64,000 nucleotides of DNA from an uncultured Cryomorphaceae bacterium. Lineage in GTDB: Bacteria > Bacteroidota > Bacteroidia > Flavobacteriales > Schleiferiaceae. The DNA is taken from NCBI GenBank assembly GCA_937120475.1, contig CAKZJV010000005.1, forward strand, positions 96,885 to 160,884, written 5' to 3'. The notes under the pieces are model-generated. The model was given only the letters and a program-made list of their open reading frames with translations. It did not search any database and was not told the DNA's origin. Below, one piece after another: positions 43,356-52,891 of this stretch (positions are counted from its first letter, which is position 1; each line of letters begins with the position of its first letter). Made by a program: the position numbers and the translations under genes.

Positions 43356-44459
43356 GTGAAAAAGATACTGACCTTACTCATTATTAGTGGGGCCATCGCC
43401 TTATTCCACGCTTGCAAAAAAGATGCTGTAGAACCTGCTACACCTGCAACAGTAGTCGGAACACCCTATAATTTTCAAATACCCAGCGGTTTTCCTCCAC
43501 CATTTATTCCTGCGGATAACCCGATGACCGTTGAAGGCGTGCAGCTGGGCCGATTTCTTTTTTACGACAAAAGGCTGTCCCGGGATTTGAGTATGTCCTG
43601 CGGCAGTTGCCACGCACAGCAAAGTGCTTTTTCAGACCGGGCCATACGCTCCACCGGTATTCATGGCCAACAAACCCGCAGACATTCCATGCCACTGTTT
43701 AATCTCGCCTGGCAAGAGGTGTTTTTTTGGGATGGTCGTGCTTCATCGCTTGAGGAGCAAGCCTTACTGCCGGTTACCGATCAAATTGAATTGGATAACG
43801 ATTGGCCTACGGTAGTAGCCCGACTGGAGACGGACAGTGTTTACCCTGATATGTTTGAAGCTGCCTTTGGGCCGGGGCCCATTACCAAAGAAAATGCCGC
43901 CAGGGCCATTGCCCAGTTCGAACGAAGTATTGTATCCGCCAACAGTGAATTTGATCAAGTGATTCGTTTGGGTACCAAGGCCAACTTCAACGACCCTTTG
44001 GCAGCCAAAGGCAAAGCCTTTTTCGAAGATCCCGACCGGGCAGACTGTGCCCATTGTCACGGGGCCGGAGAAACCTCCTTTATTATGGGTGCCTACGGTA
44101 CTTTGAACTTTTCAAATAATGGCCTCAATGATTCCATTGCGGAGTTAGAAGACCTCGGCCATGAGGAAGTAAGTGGTAATTCCGATCACCGTGCCCAATT
44201 TAAAATTCCTTCGGTGCGGAATGTTTTCTACAGTCAGCCCCTTATGCATGACGGTAGCATTGCTTCTATTGATAGCCTGGTTGAGTTTTACAACACTGGC
44301 TCCCATAAAAACAGTACTACGGACCGGATAATGCATTTTGCCGGTAGGGATAACCGCTGGAGCCCGGAGGAAAAACAAAGCCTGAAGGCCTTTTTGGAAA
44401 CCCTCACTGACTACGAGTTCCTGGTAAACGAGGCTTACCAAGACCCCTTTAAACCCTAG
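43356..44459 (+). CDS. Cytochrome c peroxidase / MauG-family lipoprotein, copy 2
   Basis: The 367-residue second copy begins at a GTG 5 nt after the first and has the same layout: lipoprotein signal (LFHACKKDA), haem motifs CGSCHAQQ and CAHCHGAGE, and the block PVTDQIELDNDWPTVVARLE shared with copy 1. The two haem-proximal regions are the most alike, whereas the middle and C-terminal parts (NFSNNGLNDSIAEL, HKNSTTDRIMHF) have diverged, so the copies may use different partners. The stop codon falls within a hairpin that could end the transcript. Confidence 0.93.
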   Translation: MKKILTLLIISGAIALFHACKKDAVEPATPATVVGTPYNFQIPSGFPPPFIPADNPMTVEGVQLGRFLFYDKRLSRDLSMSCGSCHAQQSAFSDRAIRSTGIHGQQTRRHSMPLFNLAWQEVFFWDGRASSLEEQALLPVTDQIELDNDWPTVVARLETDSVYPDMFEAAFGPGPITKENAARAIAQFERSIVSANSEFDQVIRLGTKANFNDPLAAKGKAFFEDPDRADCAHCHGAGETSFIMGAYGTLNFSNNGLNDSIAELEDLGHEEVSGNSDHRAQFKIPSVRNVFYSQPLMHDGSIASIDSLVEFYNTGSHKNSTTDRIMHFAGRDNRWSPEEKQSLKAFLETLTDYEFLVNEAYQDPFKP

Positions 44460-44472
44460 TTTCCAGGGTTTA
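44450..44472 (+). terminator. Weak hairpin at the end of the second MauG gene
   Basis: TAAACCCT (44450-44457) and AGGGTTTA (44465-44472) form an 8-bp stem with a 7-nt loop that includes the stop codon. No run of T follows, so termination is only possible. Confidence 0.4.
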
Positions 44473-44561
44473 ATACCATCATATTGCGATAGCTTGTGAA
44501 CAACTCTGATCCATTATGTGTAATTTATTTTATGTAAATAACACTAATAACACCACATCTT

Positions 44562-45197
44562 ATGAAAAATTCGCTACAAGTATTGATCGCACTATTCACC
44601 TTATCCCTCTTTCTCACTTCCTGTTCACAAACACGCGAAGTGGTTGATAACGACGATCCGAGTTACCGCTACCGTAAGGTTTACGTAGGAAACAAAATTG
44701 TTTATCGCGATAAGAAGGAGGAGCCCCAGAAGGATGCACAGGTAAAGGAAGTGGAAAAGCAACAGAACGAAGAAGCCGATCCGCTCATCTCTGATCAGGA
44801 GCTTCCTGTAACCGCTTCAGCCGAAAAAACGGAGCCCGATACGGAAAAGAAAGAATCGTTTACTCGTGAAGCCAGCCGTACTTTCACCAATAATCTCAAC
44901 GAGGTACACACCAGTATCTCATCCGGTGGCTTTCTTAGCTCCCTGTTTCAAAAGAGGCCGGAAGAGAAAATTCGCGTTAGTAAAGCGGCCGAAGACGATG
45001 ATAAAACCATGATTGGCACCTATGAAATTTTTGCTCTGCTTGGCTTTGTATTTGGTTTGACCAGTCTTTTCGGAGGAATTATCCTGGCTATTTTAGGACT
45101 GGTATTCAGTATTTTAGGACTGAACTCCGGCTATCGCATTTTTGCCGTGCTGGGGCTGATATTCTCTATCGTAGGATTTATACTGGCACTGGTATAA
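44562..45197 (+). CDS. Lipoprotein with C-terminal pair of membrane segments (DUF4190-like)
   Basis: The 211-residue protein has a lipoprotein signal (LTSCSQT), a charged repetitive central part (about 30-140), and two hydrophobic C-terminal segments separated by a short loop (about 150-210; LGFVFGLTSLFGGIILAIL and IFAVLGLIFSIVGFILAL) resembling DUF4190-type membrane domains. It is thus anchored twice. The function is unknown. The gene ends next to, and converges with, rsmG. Confidence 0.7.
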   Translation: MKNSLQVLIALFTLSLFLTSCSQTREVVDNDDPSYRYRKVYVGNKIVYRDKKEEPQKDAQVKEVEKQQNEEADPLISDQELPVTASAEKTEPDTEKKESFTREASRTFTNNLNEVHTSISSGGFLSSLFQKRPEEKIRVSKAAEDDDKTMIGTYEIFALLGFVFGLTSLFGGIILAILGLVFSILGLNSGYRIFAVLGLIFSIVGFILALV

Positions 45198-45833
45198 TCA
45201 ATGTGACTCCCTGGGGATGTACAGCACCTTTTTAGTGGCAAAAAACTCCTCGGTAAAGTAATCCGAGAGTTCATACATCCGATAAAAAGGCAGTTCTTTA
45301 ATCTCTTCGGAGAGGTCACCTCCTTTTAAATACAATATTCCATTGGAGAGTAGTCCCTGCACTTTTTTGCGGGGACTACTTATTTTACCCCTGGTCCAGG
45401 GCATAAAACGCGGGATTTGTGTAACCGCACGGGAAACAATGAAATCAAACTGATCTTTTACTTTTTCCGCCCTTTGATGTTCAGCCGTTACATTTTTTAA
45501 ACCCAGGGCCTGAACCACCTCATCTACTACCTTAATTTTTTTGCCGATGGAATCCACCAGGTGAAATTGGGTTTCAGGAAAAAGAATAGCCAGGGGTACC
45601 CCCGGAAAACCACCACCCGTACCGATATCCAGCACCTTTTCGCCCTCTGAAAAAGGCCGCACACGGGCAATTCCTAATGAATGGAGAACGTGGTGCCCAT
45701 AAAACTCAGCCATATCCTTGCGGCTGATCACATTGATCTGGGCGTTCCAGTGTTTATAGAGTTCTTCGAGCTCGCCAAAACGTTTTTTTTGCTGGTCGCT
45801 TAAATCGGGAAAGTATTTCAGGATTATTTCCAT
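45198..45833 (-). CDS. rsmG: 16S rRNA (guanine-527 N7) methyltransferase
   Basis: A 211-residue class I SAM-dependent methyltransferase that modifies G527 in 16S rRNA. The SAM-binding loop VLDIGTGGGFPGVPLAI is near residues 69-85, the acidic strand VDSIGKKIKV follows, and FDFIVSRAVTQ is the family motif near 130. Length and N-terminal pattern match RsmG/GidB. It overlaps the glycosyltransferase gene by 10 nt. Confidence 0.96.
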   Translation of the reverse strand: MEIILKYFPDLSDQQKKRFGELEELYKHWNAQINVISRKDMAEFYGHHVLHSLGIARVRPFSEGEKVLDIGTGGGFPGVPLAILFPETQFHLVDSIGKKIKVVDEVVQALGLKNVTAEHQRAEKVKDQFDFIVSRAVTQIPRFMPWTRGKISSPRKKVQGLLSNGILYLKGGDLSEEIKELPFYRMYELSDYFTEEFFATKKVLYIPRESH

Positions 45834-46945
45834 CGTTCAGGATTTCCAAAGAAACGGTTCTGCAAATGAACACACGTAAGAAAAACGGTGGTTAAAAATT
45901 CCCATAAGGGAAAAAGCCACAGGGTTTCAGCACTCTTAAACCGCCTTGCCAAAGGTATAAATACCAGCAGTTGCATCGTCAACTTTACAAGGGTAACACC
46001 GAGCCATACCTCAAGAGGCCAGTACCCCAAAATCCCGATAAGGACTCCCTCATAAAAGGTCAGTGTACTCAGGGTATATAAGCTCAATACCAATTGGGAA
46101 TGGCGTTTATAAAATGTACCCGTGGAAAGGTGTCTGCGCTTTTGAAGCCACCACTGCGCGAAACCGGAGGGGCCTTCAGACCAGGTAAATGATGATTCGT
46201 CCACACAAATGGCTGTATTACCGGCCTGGCCAACCTGTGATACAAAGAGGTCATCATCACCTGAGCGGAGATGCTTATGGCTTTCAAAACCGTTCGCTTC
46301 CGCGAATAGCTGTTTGTGATAAGCCAGGTTTCGTCCCACCCCCATATAAGGTTTACCCCATAAGGCCAGGCTCATATACTGTGCAGCAACTTGCAAGGTC
46401 TCCCAACGTACCAATTTGTTTACCCATCCAACCTTACGGTAATGCCCGCCATAGCCGAGTACCAGTTTTTTTTCTGAAAATTGAGAAGCCATTCGGCTTA
46501 ACCAAAGATTGTCTTGCGGCTGGCAGTCGGCATCGGTAAAAACCAGGTGATCGTATTGTGACAGGCCAATGCCAAAGGCGAGTGCCTCTTTTTTACCTCC
46601 GTATTTTTTATCTGCTAAAAAGCGTCTGGGTTTAAGATGGGCATACTTTAACTGTAGTTCCCTTAAAACATCGAAAGTACCGTCATTACTATGATCATCA
46701 ACCACTATCACCTCAAAATCAGCGGAGTAATGTTGTTGCAGTATGGCAGGGAGGTTTTTGCGGAGATTGGACTCCTCGTTACGGGCACAGATTACCACAC
46801 TCAAGGGAGGCAAGGGTACAGCGGCTTTGTTACTGGTTTTGTAAAGCGCTAGCCTTCCAAAAATTACCAGGTAATAAAGGCAAAGAAAAAGGCTGAAGCC
46901 CACCCATGTATATAGCCCCCACTCCATAAGCCGCCAAAGGTACAT
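45824..46945 (-). CDS. Membrane glycosyltransferase family 2
   Basis: The 373-residue protein has an N-terminal membrane segment (about 8-30), a GT2 catalytic domain (VVICARNEE, VVDDHSNDGT, FTDADCQPQ as the DxD-type metal site, and W-W-L-QKRRHLSTG as the QxxRW-like motif) and C-terminal membrane helices. It transfers a nucleotide sugar, probably onto lipid carrier or polysaccharide; the sugar is unknown. The ORF could extend to 47113, but that would overlap tgt on the other strand, so I used 46945; 46927 is also possible. Confidence 0.85.
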   Translation of the reverse strand: MYLWRLMEWGLYTWVGFSLFLCLYYLVIFGRLALYKTSNKAAVPLPPLSVVICARNEESNLRKNLPAILQQHYSADFEVIVVDDHSNDGTFDVLRELQLKYAHLKPRRFLADKKYGGKKEALAFGIGLSQYDHLVFTDADCQPQDNLWLSRMASQFSEKKLVLGYGGHYRKVGWVNKLVRWETLQVAAQYMSLALWGKPYMGVGRNLAYHKQLFAEANGFESHKHLRSGDDDLFVSQVGQAGNTAICVDESSFTWSEGPSGFAQWWLQKRRHLSTGTFYKRHSQLVLSLYTLSTLTFYEGVLIGILGYWPLEVWLGVTLVKLTMQLLVFIPLARRFKSAETLWLFPLWEFLTTVFLTCVHLQNRFFGNPERWK

Positions 46946-46968
46946 CCGTAAAAGATAGCTTTTAAGCT

Positions 46969-46976
46969 TATTTTTG
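46969..46976 (+). promoter_or_regulatory. -7-like element just upstream of tgt
   Basis: TATTTTTG matches TAnnTTTG and ends 5 nt before the tgt ATG at 46982. If used, the transcript would start at or next to the ATG, giving a leaderless mRNA. No TTG lies at the expected distance. Confidence 0.3.
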
Positions 46977-46981
46977 CCGCC

Positions 46982-48112
46982 ATGAGGTTTACCCTGCAAG
47001 CAGAAGACGCACAAAGCAAGGCACGGGCCGGTACTTTTAAAACCGATCACGGCCTGATTGAAACTCCTATTTTTATGCCGGTGGGCACCGTTGCTTCGGT
47101 AAAAACCATCCATCAGCGCGAGTTGAAGGAGGATATCGATGCACAGGTAATTTTAGGAAACACTTACCACCTTTACCTGCGCCCGGGCATGGACCTCATG
47201 CATAAAGCCGGGGGCCTCCATCACTTTATGGGTTGGGATCGCCCGATACTTACAGACAGTGGCGGTTACCAGGTTTACAGCCTAGCCAATAATCGCAAAA
47301 TTACCGAGGAAGGCGTTGCATTTAAATCGCACATTGATGGCTCAAAGCACTTCTTCAGCCCCGAAAAGTCCATGGAAATACAACGACAGATAGGTGCTGA
47401 TATCATTATGGCTTTTGACGAATGTCCTCCCTACCCCAGCACTTATGAATACGCCCGCACCTCTATGGAAATGACGCATCGCTGGCTAAAGCGTTGTGTG
47501 GACTGGCTGGCTGAAAACCCGGAATTATACGGGCATGGCCAAAGCCTTTTTCCTATTGTACAGGGATCTACCTACGAAGATTTACGGCAACGCTCAGCCG
47601 AAACCATTGCCTCCTTCAATTGTGAAGGCTATGCCATTGGTGGCCTTTCGGTGGGTGAACCGCACGATGAAATGTATGCCATGAGTGAGTTGGTGTGTAA
47701 CTATTTACCACAGGACCGCCCGCGCTACCTGATGGGTGTGGGAACCCCGGCCAACATCCTGGAAAATATTGCCCTTGGGGTGGATATGTTCGATTGTGTA
47801 ATGCCTACGCGAAACGGGCGAAATGGTATGCTCTTTACCAGCGAAGGCATCATTAATATTAAAAATCAAAAGTGGGCGGATGATTTTTCACCGCTGGACC
47901 CTAACGGCACATCCTTTGCAGACCGCGACTATACCAAGGCTTACCTCAGACATTTGTTTGCCGCCAATGAATACCTGGGTCGCCAAATTGCTTCTTTACA
48001 CAACCTTGCTTTTTATTTGTGGTTGGTGAAGGAGGCCCGAAAAAAAATTATGGAGGGAAGTTTTAACGACTGGAAAAATAAAATGGTAACCCAACTTCAA
48101 AAGCGCTTGTAA
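46982..48112 (+). CDS. tgt: tRNA-guanine transglycosylase (Zn-cysteine site altered)
   Basis: The 376-residue enzyme exchanges G34 for preQ1 in tRNAs that read NAY codons. LTDSGGYQVYSL (about 90-101) holds the general acid/base Asp (D92), and FDCVMPTRNGRNG holds the nucleophilic Asp. The usual zinc site C-x-C-x2-C is replaced by a cysteine-free segment (SPLDPNGTSFADRDYTKAY, about residues 304-322); the later H of the site is retained in the NLAF-region LHN. The length is normal. The next gene (lptF/G) starts 1 nt after the stop. Confidence 0.93.
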   Translation: MRFTLQAEDAQSKARAGTFKTDHGLIETPIFMPVGTVASVKTIHQRELKEDIDAQVILGNTYHLYLRPGMDLMHKAGGLHHFMGWDRPILTDSGGYQVYSLANNRKITEEGVAFKSHIDGSKHFFSPEKSMEIQRQIGADIIMAFDECPPYPSTYEYARTSMEMTHRWLKRCVDWLAENPELYGHGQSLFPIVQGSTYEDLRQRSAETIASFNCEGYAIGGLSVGEPHDEMYAMSELVCNYLPQDRPRYLMGVGTPANILENIALGVDMFDCVMPTRNGRNGMLFTSEGIINIKNQKWADDFSPLDPNGTSFADRDYTKAYLRHLFAANEYLGRQIASLHNLAFYLWLVKEARKKIMEGSFNDWKNKMVTQLQKRL

Positions 48113-49195
48113 ATGCTGCGCATTATCGACCGCTATATTATTCGCAAGTTTTTGGGTACCTTTTTTCTCACCATTACCCTCATCCTGTCCATTGCCATTG
48201 TTTTTGACATCTCTGAAAAGATAGAGGACTTCATCACCAAGGGTGCTTCAGCCAAGGAAATCATAGTGGATTACTACATCAACTTCCTGGTGTTTTATGG
48301 CAACCTCTTCAGCTCAATGATCGTTTTTATCGCTACCATCTTTTTTACCTCGCGTATGACGGCCAATACCGAGATAGTAGCCGTACTTACCGGTGGGGTG
48401 AGCTTTAAGCGTATGATGTGGCCATATTTTGTTTCAGCTACCATAATAGCGGGTATAAGCTTTGCATTGAGCCACTACGTAATACCTAAAACCAATGTAA
48501 AACGCCTTGATTTTCAACATACTTACATTGACCGAAAACAAGATGACCGTTTTAAGAATATTCACCGGCAGATTAAACAAGGCCATATAATTTACTTTGA
48601 GAATTATAACGTAGAGCGTAAAACCGGTTATCATTTTACCTACGAGATTTTTGATGGCCCCCGTATGACCTACAAGCTCAAGGCTGACTTCATCCGTTTT
48701 GATGAAACAAAGCAGGCGTGGGTACTGGACAATTTTATAGAACGGAAAATAGCCGAGGACGGGGAGGAACAATTGTTTACGGCCAACCGCAAGGATACTA
48801 CCTTCGATTTTAAGACCGATGAAATAGTTCCCAAGCTGTTTACGGTTGAAATGATGGACACGCCCGAATTAAACCGTTTTATAGACGAAGAAAAACTGCG
48901 GGGCTCGGAAAACATTAATTTTTACCTCATTGAAAAATACAAGCGTACCTCATGGCCGGTAGCCACTTATATACTGGTATTGATCGGGGTAAGCATCAGC
49001 TCCAAAAAAACCCGGGGCGGCCTGGGACTTAACATTGCCATTGGGCTGGCTATTTGTGTGAGCTACGTATTTTTTATGCAAATATCTACCACCTTTGCCA
49101 CCTTGGGTAACTTCCCCCCCCTGTTGGCGGTGTGGCTTCCCAACCTTGTTTTTTCATTTGTAGCTGGTTATTTGTACTTCATTGCGCCCAAGTAA
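48113..49195 (+). CDS. LptF/LptG-family permease
   Basis: A 360-residue inner-membrane permease of the YjgP/YjgQ family, which with LptB extracts LPS for transport to the outer membrane. Three hydrophobic helices near the N-terminus (about 10-120) and three near the C-terminus (about 275-358) flank a large periplasmic beta-jellyroll (about 130-265). The start is at the base after the tgt stop. Whether it is LptF or LptG cannot be told, and lptB is not in the window. Confidence 0.9.
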   Translation: MLRIIDRYIIRKFLGTFFLTITLILSIAIVFDISEKIEDFITKGASAKEIIVDYYINFLVFYGNLFSSMIVFIATIFFTSRMTANTEIVAVLTGGVSFKRMMWPYFVSATIIAGISFALSHYVIPKTNVKRLDFQHTYIDRKQDDRFKNIHRQIKQGHIIYFENYNVERKTGYHFTYEIFDGPRMTYKLKADFIRFDETKQAWVLDNFIERKIAEDGEEQLFTANRKDTTFDFKTDEIVPKLFTVEMMDTPELNRFIDEEKLRGSENINFYLIEKYKRTSWPVATYILVLIGVSISSKKTRGGLGLNIAIGLAICVSYVFFMQISTTFATLGNFPPLLAVWLPNLVFSFVAGYLYFIAPK

Positions 49196-50075
49196 TAACC
49201 CCTTTCTTCGCCTGCATTTTATCGTATTCATTTACGGTTTTACGGGCATTTTAGGAAACTTGATCAGCTTGAATTCCCTGCAACTGGTGTGGCACCGTAT
49301 GTGGATTGCCGCAGTATGCATACTCTTTTACCTGGCCGTTACGCGCAGGCTGAACTTTAACCTCACCAAAAGCGGGTGGAAAATAATACTGGCGGGCTTT
49401 TTAATTGCCGCCCATTGGGTTACCTTTTTTCATGCCATCAAAATATCCACTGTTTCTGTAGCCCTTGCGTGTATGGCTACCGGGGCCTTTTTCGGTTCGT
49501 TGATAGAGCCGGTCATCTACAAGCGTAAAGTACGGAGCTCGGAAATGCTGATGGGCTTACTGGTAATAGCGGGGCTTTACCTTATTTTCCGTTTCGAGGG
49601 GCAATATACAACCGGAATTATCACCGCTCTTATCAGTGCTTTTTTAAGTGCCTGCTTTTCCATTGTAAACGCTAAACTGGTGCAAAGCAACGCCCCCTAT
49701 CGTATTACATTTCTTGAAATGCTGGGTGGCTGGCTTTCTATTAGCCTGTACCTGCTACTAACCGGACAGTTATCCAATATACCGGTTCCCTCCCCTAATG
49801 ACTGGGTATATCTATTTATTCTGGGTAGCGTATGCACCGCTTTCGCCTTTATTGAAAATGTGGCCCTTATGCGGCATATTTCAGCCTACACTTTTTTGTT
49901 GACCATTAACCTGGAACCCATTTACGGAATACTGTTGGCCCTCCTCTTTTTTGAAGAAGGCCGCAGTCTCGATCCTTTCTTTTTCATAGGCACCGCCATT
50001 ATATTGTCCACACTTTTTATCGATGCCCGGCTCAGGAAACGCCAACTGGCACGGGAGGCCGCCTTAAAAAAGTAA
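49182..50075 (+). CDS. EamA-family transporter
   Basis: A 297-residue DMT/EamA transporter with about ten hydrophobic segments in two EamA repeats, e.g. [21 protein letters not shown] near 60-85 and the second repeat starting near residue 150. It starts within the lptF/G gene (14-nt overlap), so it is part of the tgt transcript. The substrate is unknown. Confidence 0.88.
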   Translation: MRPSNNPFLRLHFIVFIYGFTGILGNLISLNSLQLVWHRMWIAAVCILFYLAVTRRLNFNLTKSGWKIILAGFLIAAHWVTFFHAIKISTVSVALACMATGAFFGSLIEPVIYKRKVRSSEMLMGLLVIAGLYLIFRFEGQYTTGIITALISAFLSACFSIVNAKLVQSNAPYRITFLEMLGGWLSISLYLLLTGQLSNIPVPSPNDWVYLFILGSVCTAFAFIENVALMRHISAYTFLLTINLEPIYGILLALLFFEEGRSLDPFFFIGTAIILSTLFIDARLRKRQLAREAALKK

Positions 50076-50194
50076 GCGCTTATAGCTCAACCTTTGGTTT
50101 TCAGTATTCAGCACTTTGGTACATTGGTTTTACAAATCAGAATACGCCTTTCACAAAATTTGTAATTTGCGCCTTCATTTTTGATAGGAACTAT

Positions 50195-51145
50195 ATGGAC
50201 TACCTGGACTTTGAAAAGCCCATTCAGGAGCTTGAAGAACAGTTGAAAAAGACCAAAGATCTGGAGGTGGAAACCGAGGTGGATATGAGTAAAACCATCC
50301 GGGAAATTGAAAAGAAAATTGCCAGCACACGCAAGGATATCCAGCAAAATCTTACCCCCTGGCAAAAAGTTCAGCTTTCACGTCACCCGCAGCGACCTTA
50401 TTCACTGGCCTACATAGAAGCCATTACCAACGGTAATTTTATTGAATTACACGGTGATCGTACTGTAAAGGATGACAAGGCCATGATAGGCGGCTGGGGT
50501 ATGGTAGATGGTGAATCCATTATGTTTGTGGGCCAACAAAAAGGGATCAATACTAAAATGCGGCAATACCGCAACTTCGGTATGCCCAATCCCGAAGGCT
50601 ATCGCAAGGCACTTCGCCTTATGAAAATGGCCGAAAAATTTAACCGCCCCATCGTTACCCTTATCGATACTCCGGGAGCATTTCCCGGGCTTGAGGCTGA
50701 AGAAAGAGGCCAGGGTGAAGCCATCGCTCGTAATCTTTACGAAATGTCCATGCTTAAGGTACCCGTTATCTGCATTGTTATTGGCGAAGGTGCCTCCGGA
50801 GGGGCATTGGGCATAGGTGTAGGCGACAAGGTATTGATGCTCGAAAACTCCTGGTATTCGGTAATTTCTCCGGAAAACTGCTCCACCATCTTATGGCGCA
50901 CCTGGGACTATAAAGAGCAGGCAGCAGCGGCCTTAAAGCTCACCGCTGAGGATATGCATAAGAACAAGCTTATTGATGGCATTATTAAAGAACCCATCGG
51001 TGGAGCTCATATCAACCACCAGGAAATTTTTGCCACGGTAAAAAATGAAATCCTTAAACAGATTTCCGACCTCAAAAGCATAGAGGCTGAAAAGCTTGTT
51101 GAAAAGCGCATCAACAAATTCAGCAAGATGGGTTATGTAAAATAA
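50195..51145 (+). CDS. accA: Acetyl-CoA carboxylase carboxyltransferase subunit alpha
   Basis: The 316-residue subunit pairs with AccD to transfer carboxyl from biotin to acetyl-CoA, the first step of fatty-acid synthesis. It has the AccA N-terminal coiled-coil ([16 protein letters not shown]), [27 protein letters not shown], and the carboxyltransferase signature with [20 protein letters not shown] near residue 165-180 and [11 protein letters not shown] near 205. Length and order are standard. A terminator follows at 51162-51197. Confidence 0.97.
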   Translation: MDYLDFEKPIQELEEQLKKTKDLEVETEVDMSKTIREIEKKIASTRKDIQQNLTPWQKVQLSRHPQRPYSLAYIEAITNGNFIELHGDRTVKDDKAMIGGWGMVDGESIMFVGQQKGINTKMRQYRNFGMPNPEGYRKALRLMKMAEKFNRPIVTLIDTPGAFPGLEAEERGQGEAIARNLYEMSMLKVPVICIVIGEGASGGALGIGVGDKVLMLENSWYSVISPENCSTILWRTWDYKEQAAAALKLTAEDMHKNKLIDGIIKEPIGGAHINHQEIFATVKNEILKQISDLKSIEAEKLVEKRINKFSKMGYVK

Positions 51146-51161
51146 ACGGGGCACTCCCCAC

Positions 51162-51197
51162 AAAAAAAGCGCACCCTACCGGTGCGTTTTTTTTTTG
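51162..51197. terminator. Bidirectional terminator between accA and the endonuclease gene
   Basis: CGCACC (51170-51175) and GGTGCG (51181-51186) form a 6-bp stem with a CTACC loop, flanked by A7 on the left and ten T on the right. It can serve accA and the converging gene at 51220. Confidence 0.88.
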
Positions 51198-51219
51198 TTT
51201 TTCCAGAGCCGGGTTATTC

Positions 51220-52800
51220 CTATTTCTTCAACATCTTGTGCATTACCACCTCACTCTGTTCGGTAGTGAGTCGCACGAAGTATAAACCACTTTCAAGCGT
51301 GCTAATATCCAGGACATGAACCTCTTCAGCGTACATCCTTTCCCTTCCTGAAATATCATAAATCCTTACTTCGCTTGGGCTAATGTTACCTGGTCCAAAG
51401 CGCAGCTCGTCCGTTGCCGGGTTGGGGTAAAAACGTATGGGTACTTGGGTAACCTCCTCTTCCACTCCAATACCGACCGTACTGTTAATGGGTATAACTT
51501 TAGAACTTTGCCCGGGTATATCCGTATCAAAAGTCAAGGTGGCCAGGTAACTGTTAGAGGATTGAAAGGATATTACCAGGTTTTCGACAGTTCCGGGCTG
51601 AACGGCCAGGCTTAAAGGTGCGTTGGGTACAAAGTGCAAGCTCGTATCGGATAAATTAAAGTTAGTTAGGTTAACCACCTGGTTACCATTATTGAAAAAC
51701 ACCAATTCATATTCATAACGACCGGCCGCCTGCCTTAACTCAATCGTATCGTCAGAGTAATAAAAATCGCGCCTCACCGGGGCCGTGGAGTTACTCACAA
51801 AATTATTTATCCTTTCTTCAAACTGTGGGTAATCTACAAAGGGGTTTCGGCTGGTTTGCAAGGCCGCGATTTGATTGTTACGTACTTTTTCGCCATTGGA
51901 AGGTGCGTAGGTGTTGTGCCAGGAGCGTAAAATACTCTCCTGCCCCGAAAAATGATTGGAATAATCCTGGTAGCGGATTACAAAATACATCATTGCCCGG
52001 GCACAAGCTCCTTTATGAATATTGCGTGGCTCGAATTTACCACCTCCGGATTTGCTACCACCCTGTTGCCAGCTAGGGTTGCTCACAATACCGAAAGGAT
52101 CGTTACTACGCCTGCTGTTGGCCGATACATCGGTAGGGAATAAGTGGTGAATGTCGCTACGCATGGGCTCATTTTGATTGAAGAAACCTTGCGGAAAAGT
52201 ATGTTCGCAATTAAAGTTGTTGCTATTAGCTCCGGCACGGGTGGTGAAATTAGCGGTACGCCCTGTGTAAACACACTCTACCGTTCCACCGGTGTTGTCA
52301 ATAGTAGCATACATATTATCGCGCGCTGCGGTATAACCCAATGAATTGTAGCCCTGGCCAAGGCGCGTTTTCAAAGCACTTTTCAGTGCTTCCTCCTCTT
52401 TGTTTTCAGTGCTGTTGTAGTAGGTGTTGGAGTATTTACCCTGTCCGTTCAATTGTACGGCTACGTGGCCAAAGCCCGACTTGGTTTTTAACACCAGGGC
52501 ACTGTTGTGCATTATATTATGCTCTGGTAAAAAACTTACCGTAATAGTTTGTGAATCCTGCGGCATAATGGTAAAAGCCGTATCACTTAGCGAAAAAGGA
52601 AAATTGCCATAGGTTTGGAACAGATCGATATCCTCCACCTCAATAGGGAAAATCCCTGGATTGTAAACCGTAACCTGACCGGAGGCTGCACTGTTCTCAA
52701 AAGCATTTCCCAAATTGAGTGAGCGGGAAGCAACATCGATATTCTGAGACTTGAGAATAATTGAAAAAAGGAGCAGGAGTGAAAGGGTACAATGCTTCAT
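51220..52800 (-). CDS. T9SS-secreted endonuclease I family protein
   Basis: A 526-residue exported nuclease: signal peptide (about residues 1-18), an N-terminal Ig-like (choice-of-anchor) part, an endonuclease I-type catalytic region around residues 130-325 (NCEHTFPQGFF, DIHHLFPTDVSANSRRSNDPFG, and RNIHKGACARAMMYFVIRY) of the HNH/His-Me kind, and a C-terminal T9SS type A sorting domain (about 445-526; YPNPATDELRFG, GLYFVRLTTEQSE). It is predicted to degrade extracellular nucleic acid for nutrient or competition. The ATG at 52800 opens the signal peptide; the frame opens nine codons earlier. Confidence 0.9.
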   Translation of the reverse strand: MKHCTLSLLLLFSIILKSQNIDVASRSLNLGNAFENSAASGQVTVYNPGIFPIEVEDIDLFQTYGNFPFSLSDTAFTIMPQDSQTITVSFLPEHNIMHNSALVLKTKSGFGHVAVQLNGQGKYSNTYYNSTENKEEEALKSALKTRLGQGYNSLGYTAARDNMYATIDNTGGTVECVYTGRTANFTTRAGANSNNFNCEHTFPQGFFNQNEPMRSDIHHLFPTDVSANSRRSNDPFGIVSNPSWQQGGSKSGGGKFEPRNIHKGACARAMMYFVIRYQDYSNHFSGQESILRSWHNTYAPSNGEKVRNNQIAALQTSRNPFVDYPQFEERINNFVSNSTAPVRRDFYYSDDTIELRQAAGRYEYELVFFNNGNQVVNLTNFNLSDTSLHFVPNAPLSLAVQPGTVENLVISFQSSNSYLATLTFDTDIPGQSSKVIPINSTVGIGVEEEVTQVPIRFYPNPATDELRFGPGNISPSEVRIYDISGRERMYAEEVHVLDISTLESGLYFVRLTTEQSEVVMHKMLKK

Positions 52801-52891
52801 AAGGTTATTTTCTTTACTTTTTTGCAAATATCGCCAGACTAACTGACTTTATTTACGTTTACCCTTTATAATTGGCTGGACGCGATGAAGT

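Noticed and set aside
46946..47113. N-terminal extension of the glycosyltransferase gene
   Set aside because: It would overlap tgt by 132 nt on the other strand and adds a sequence with no membrane or enzyme pattern; starts at 46945 or 46927 fit better.
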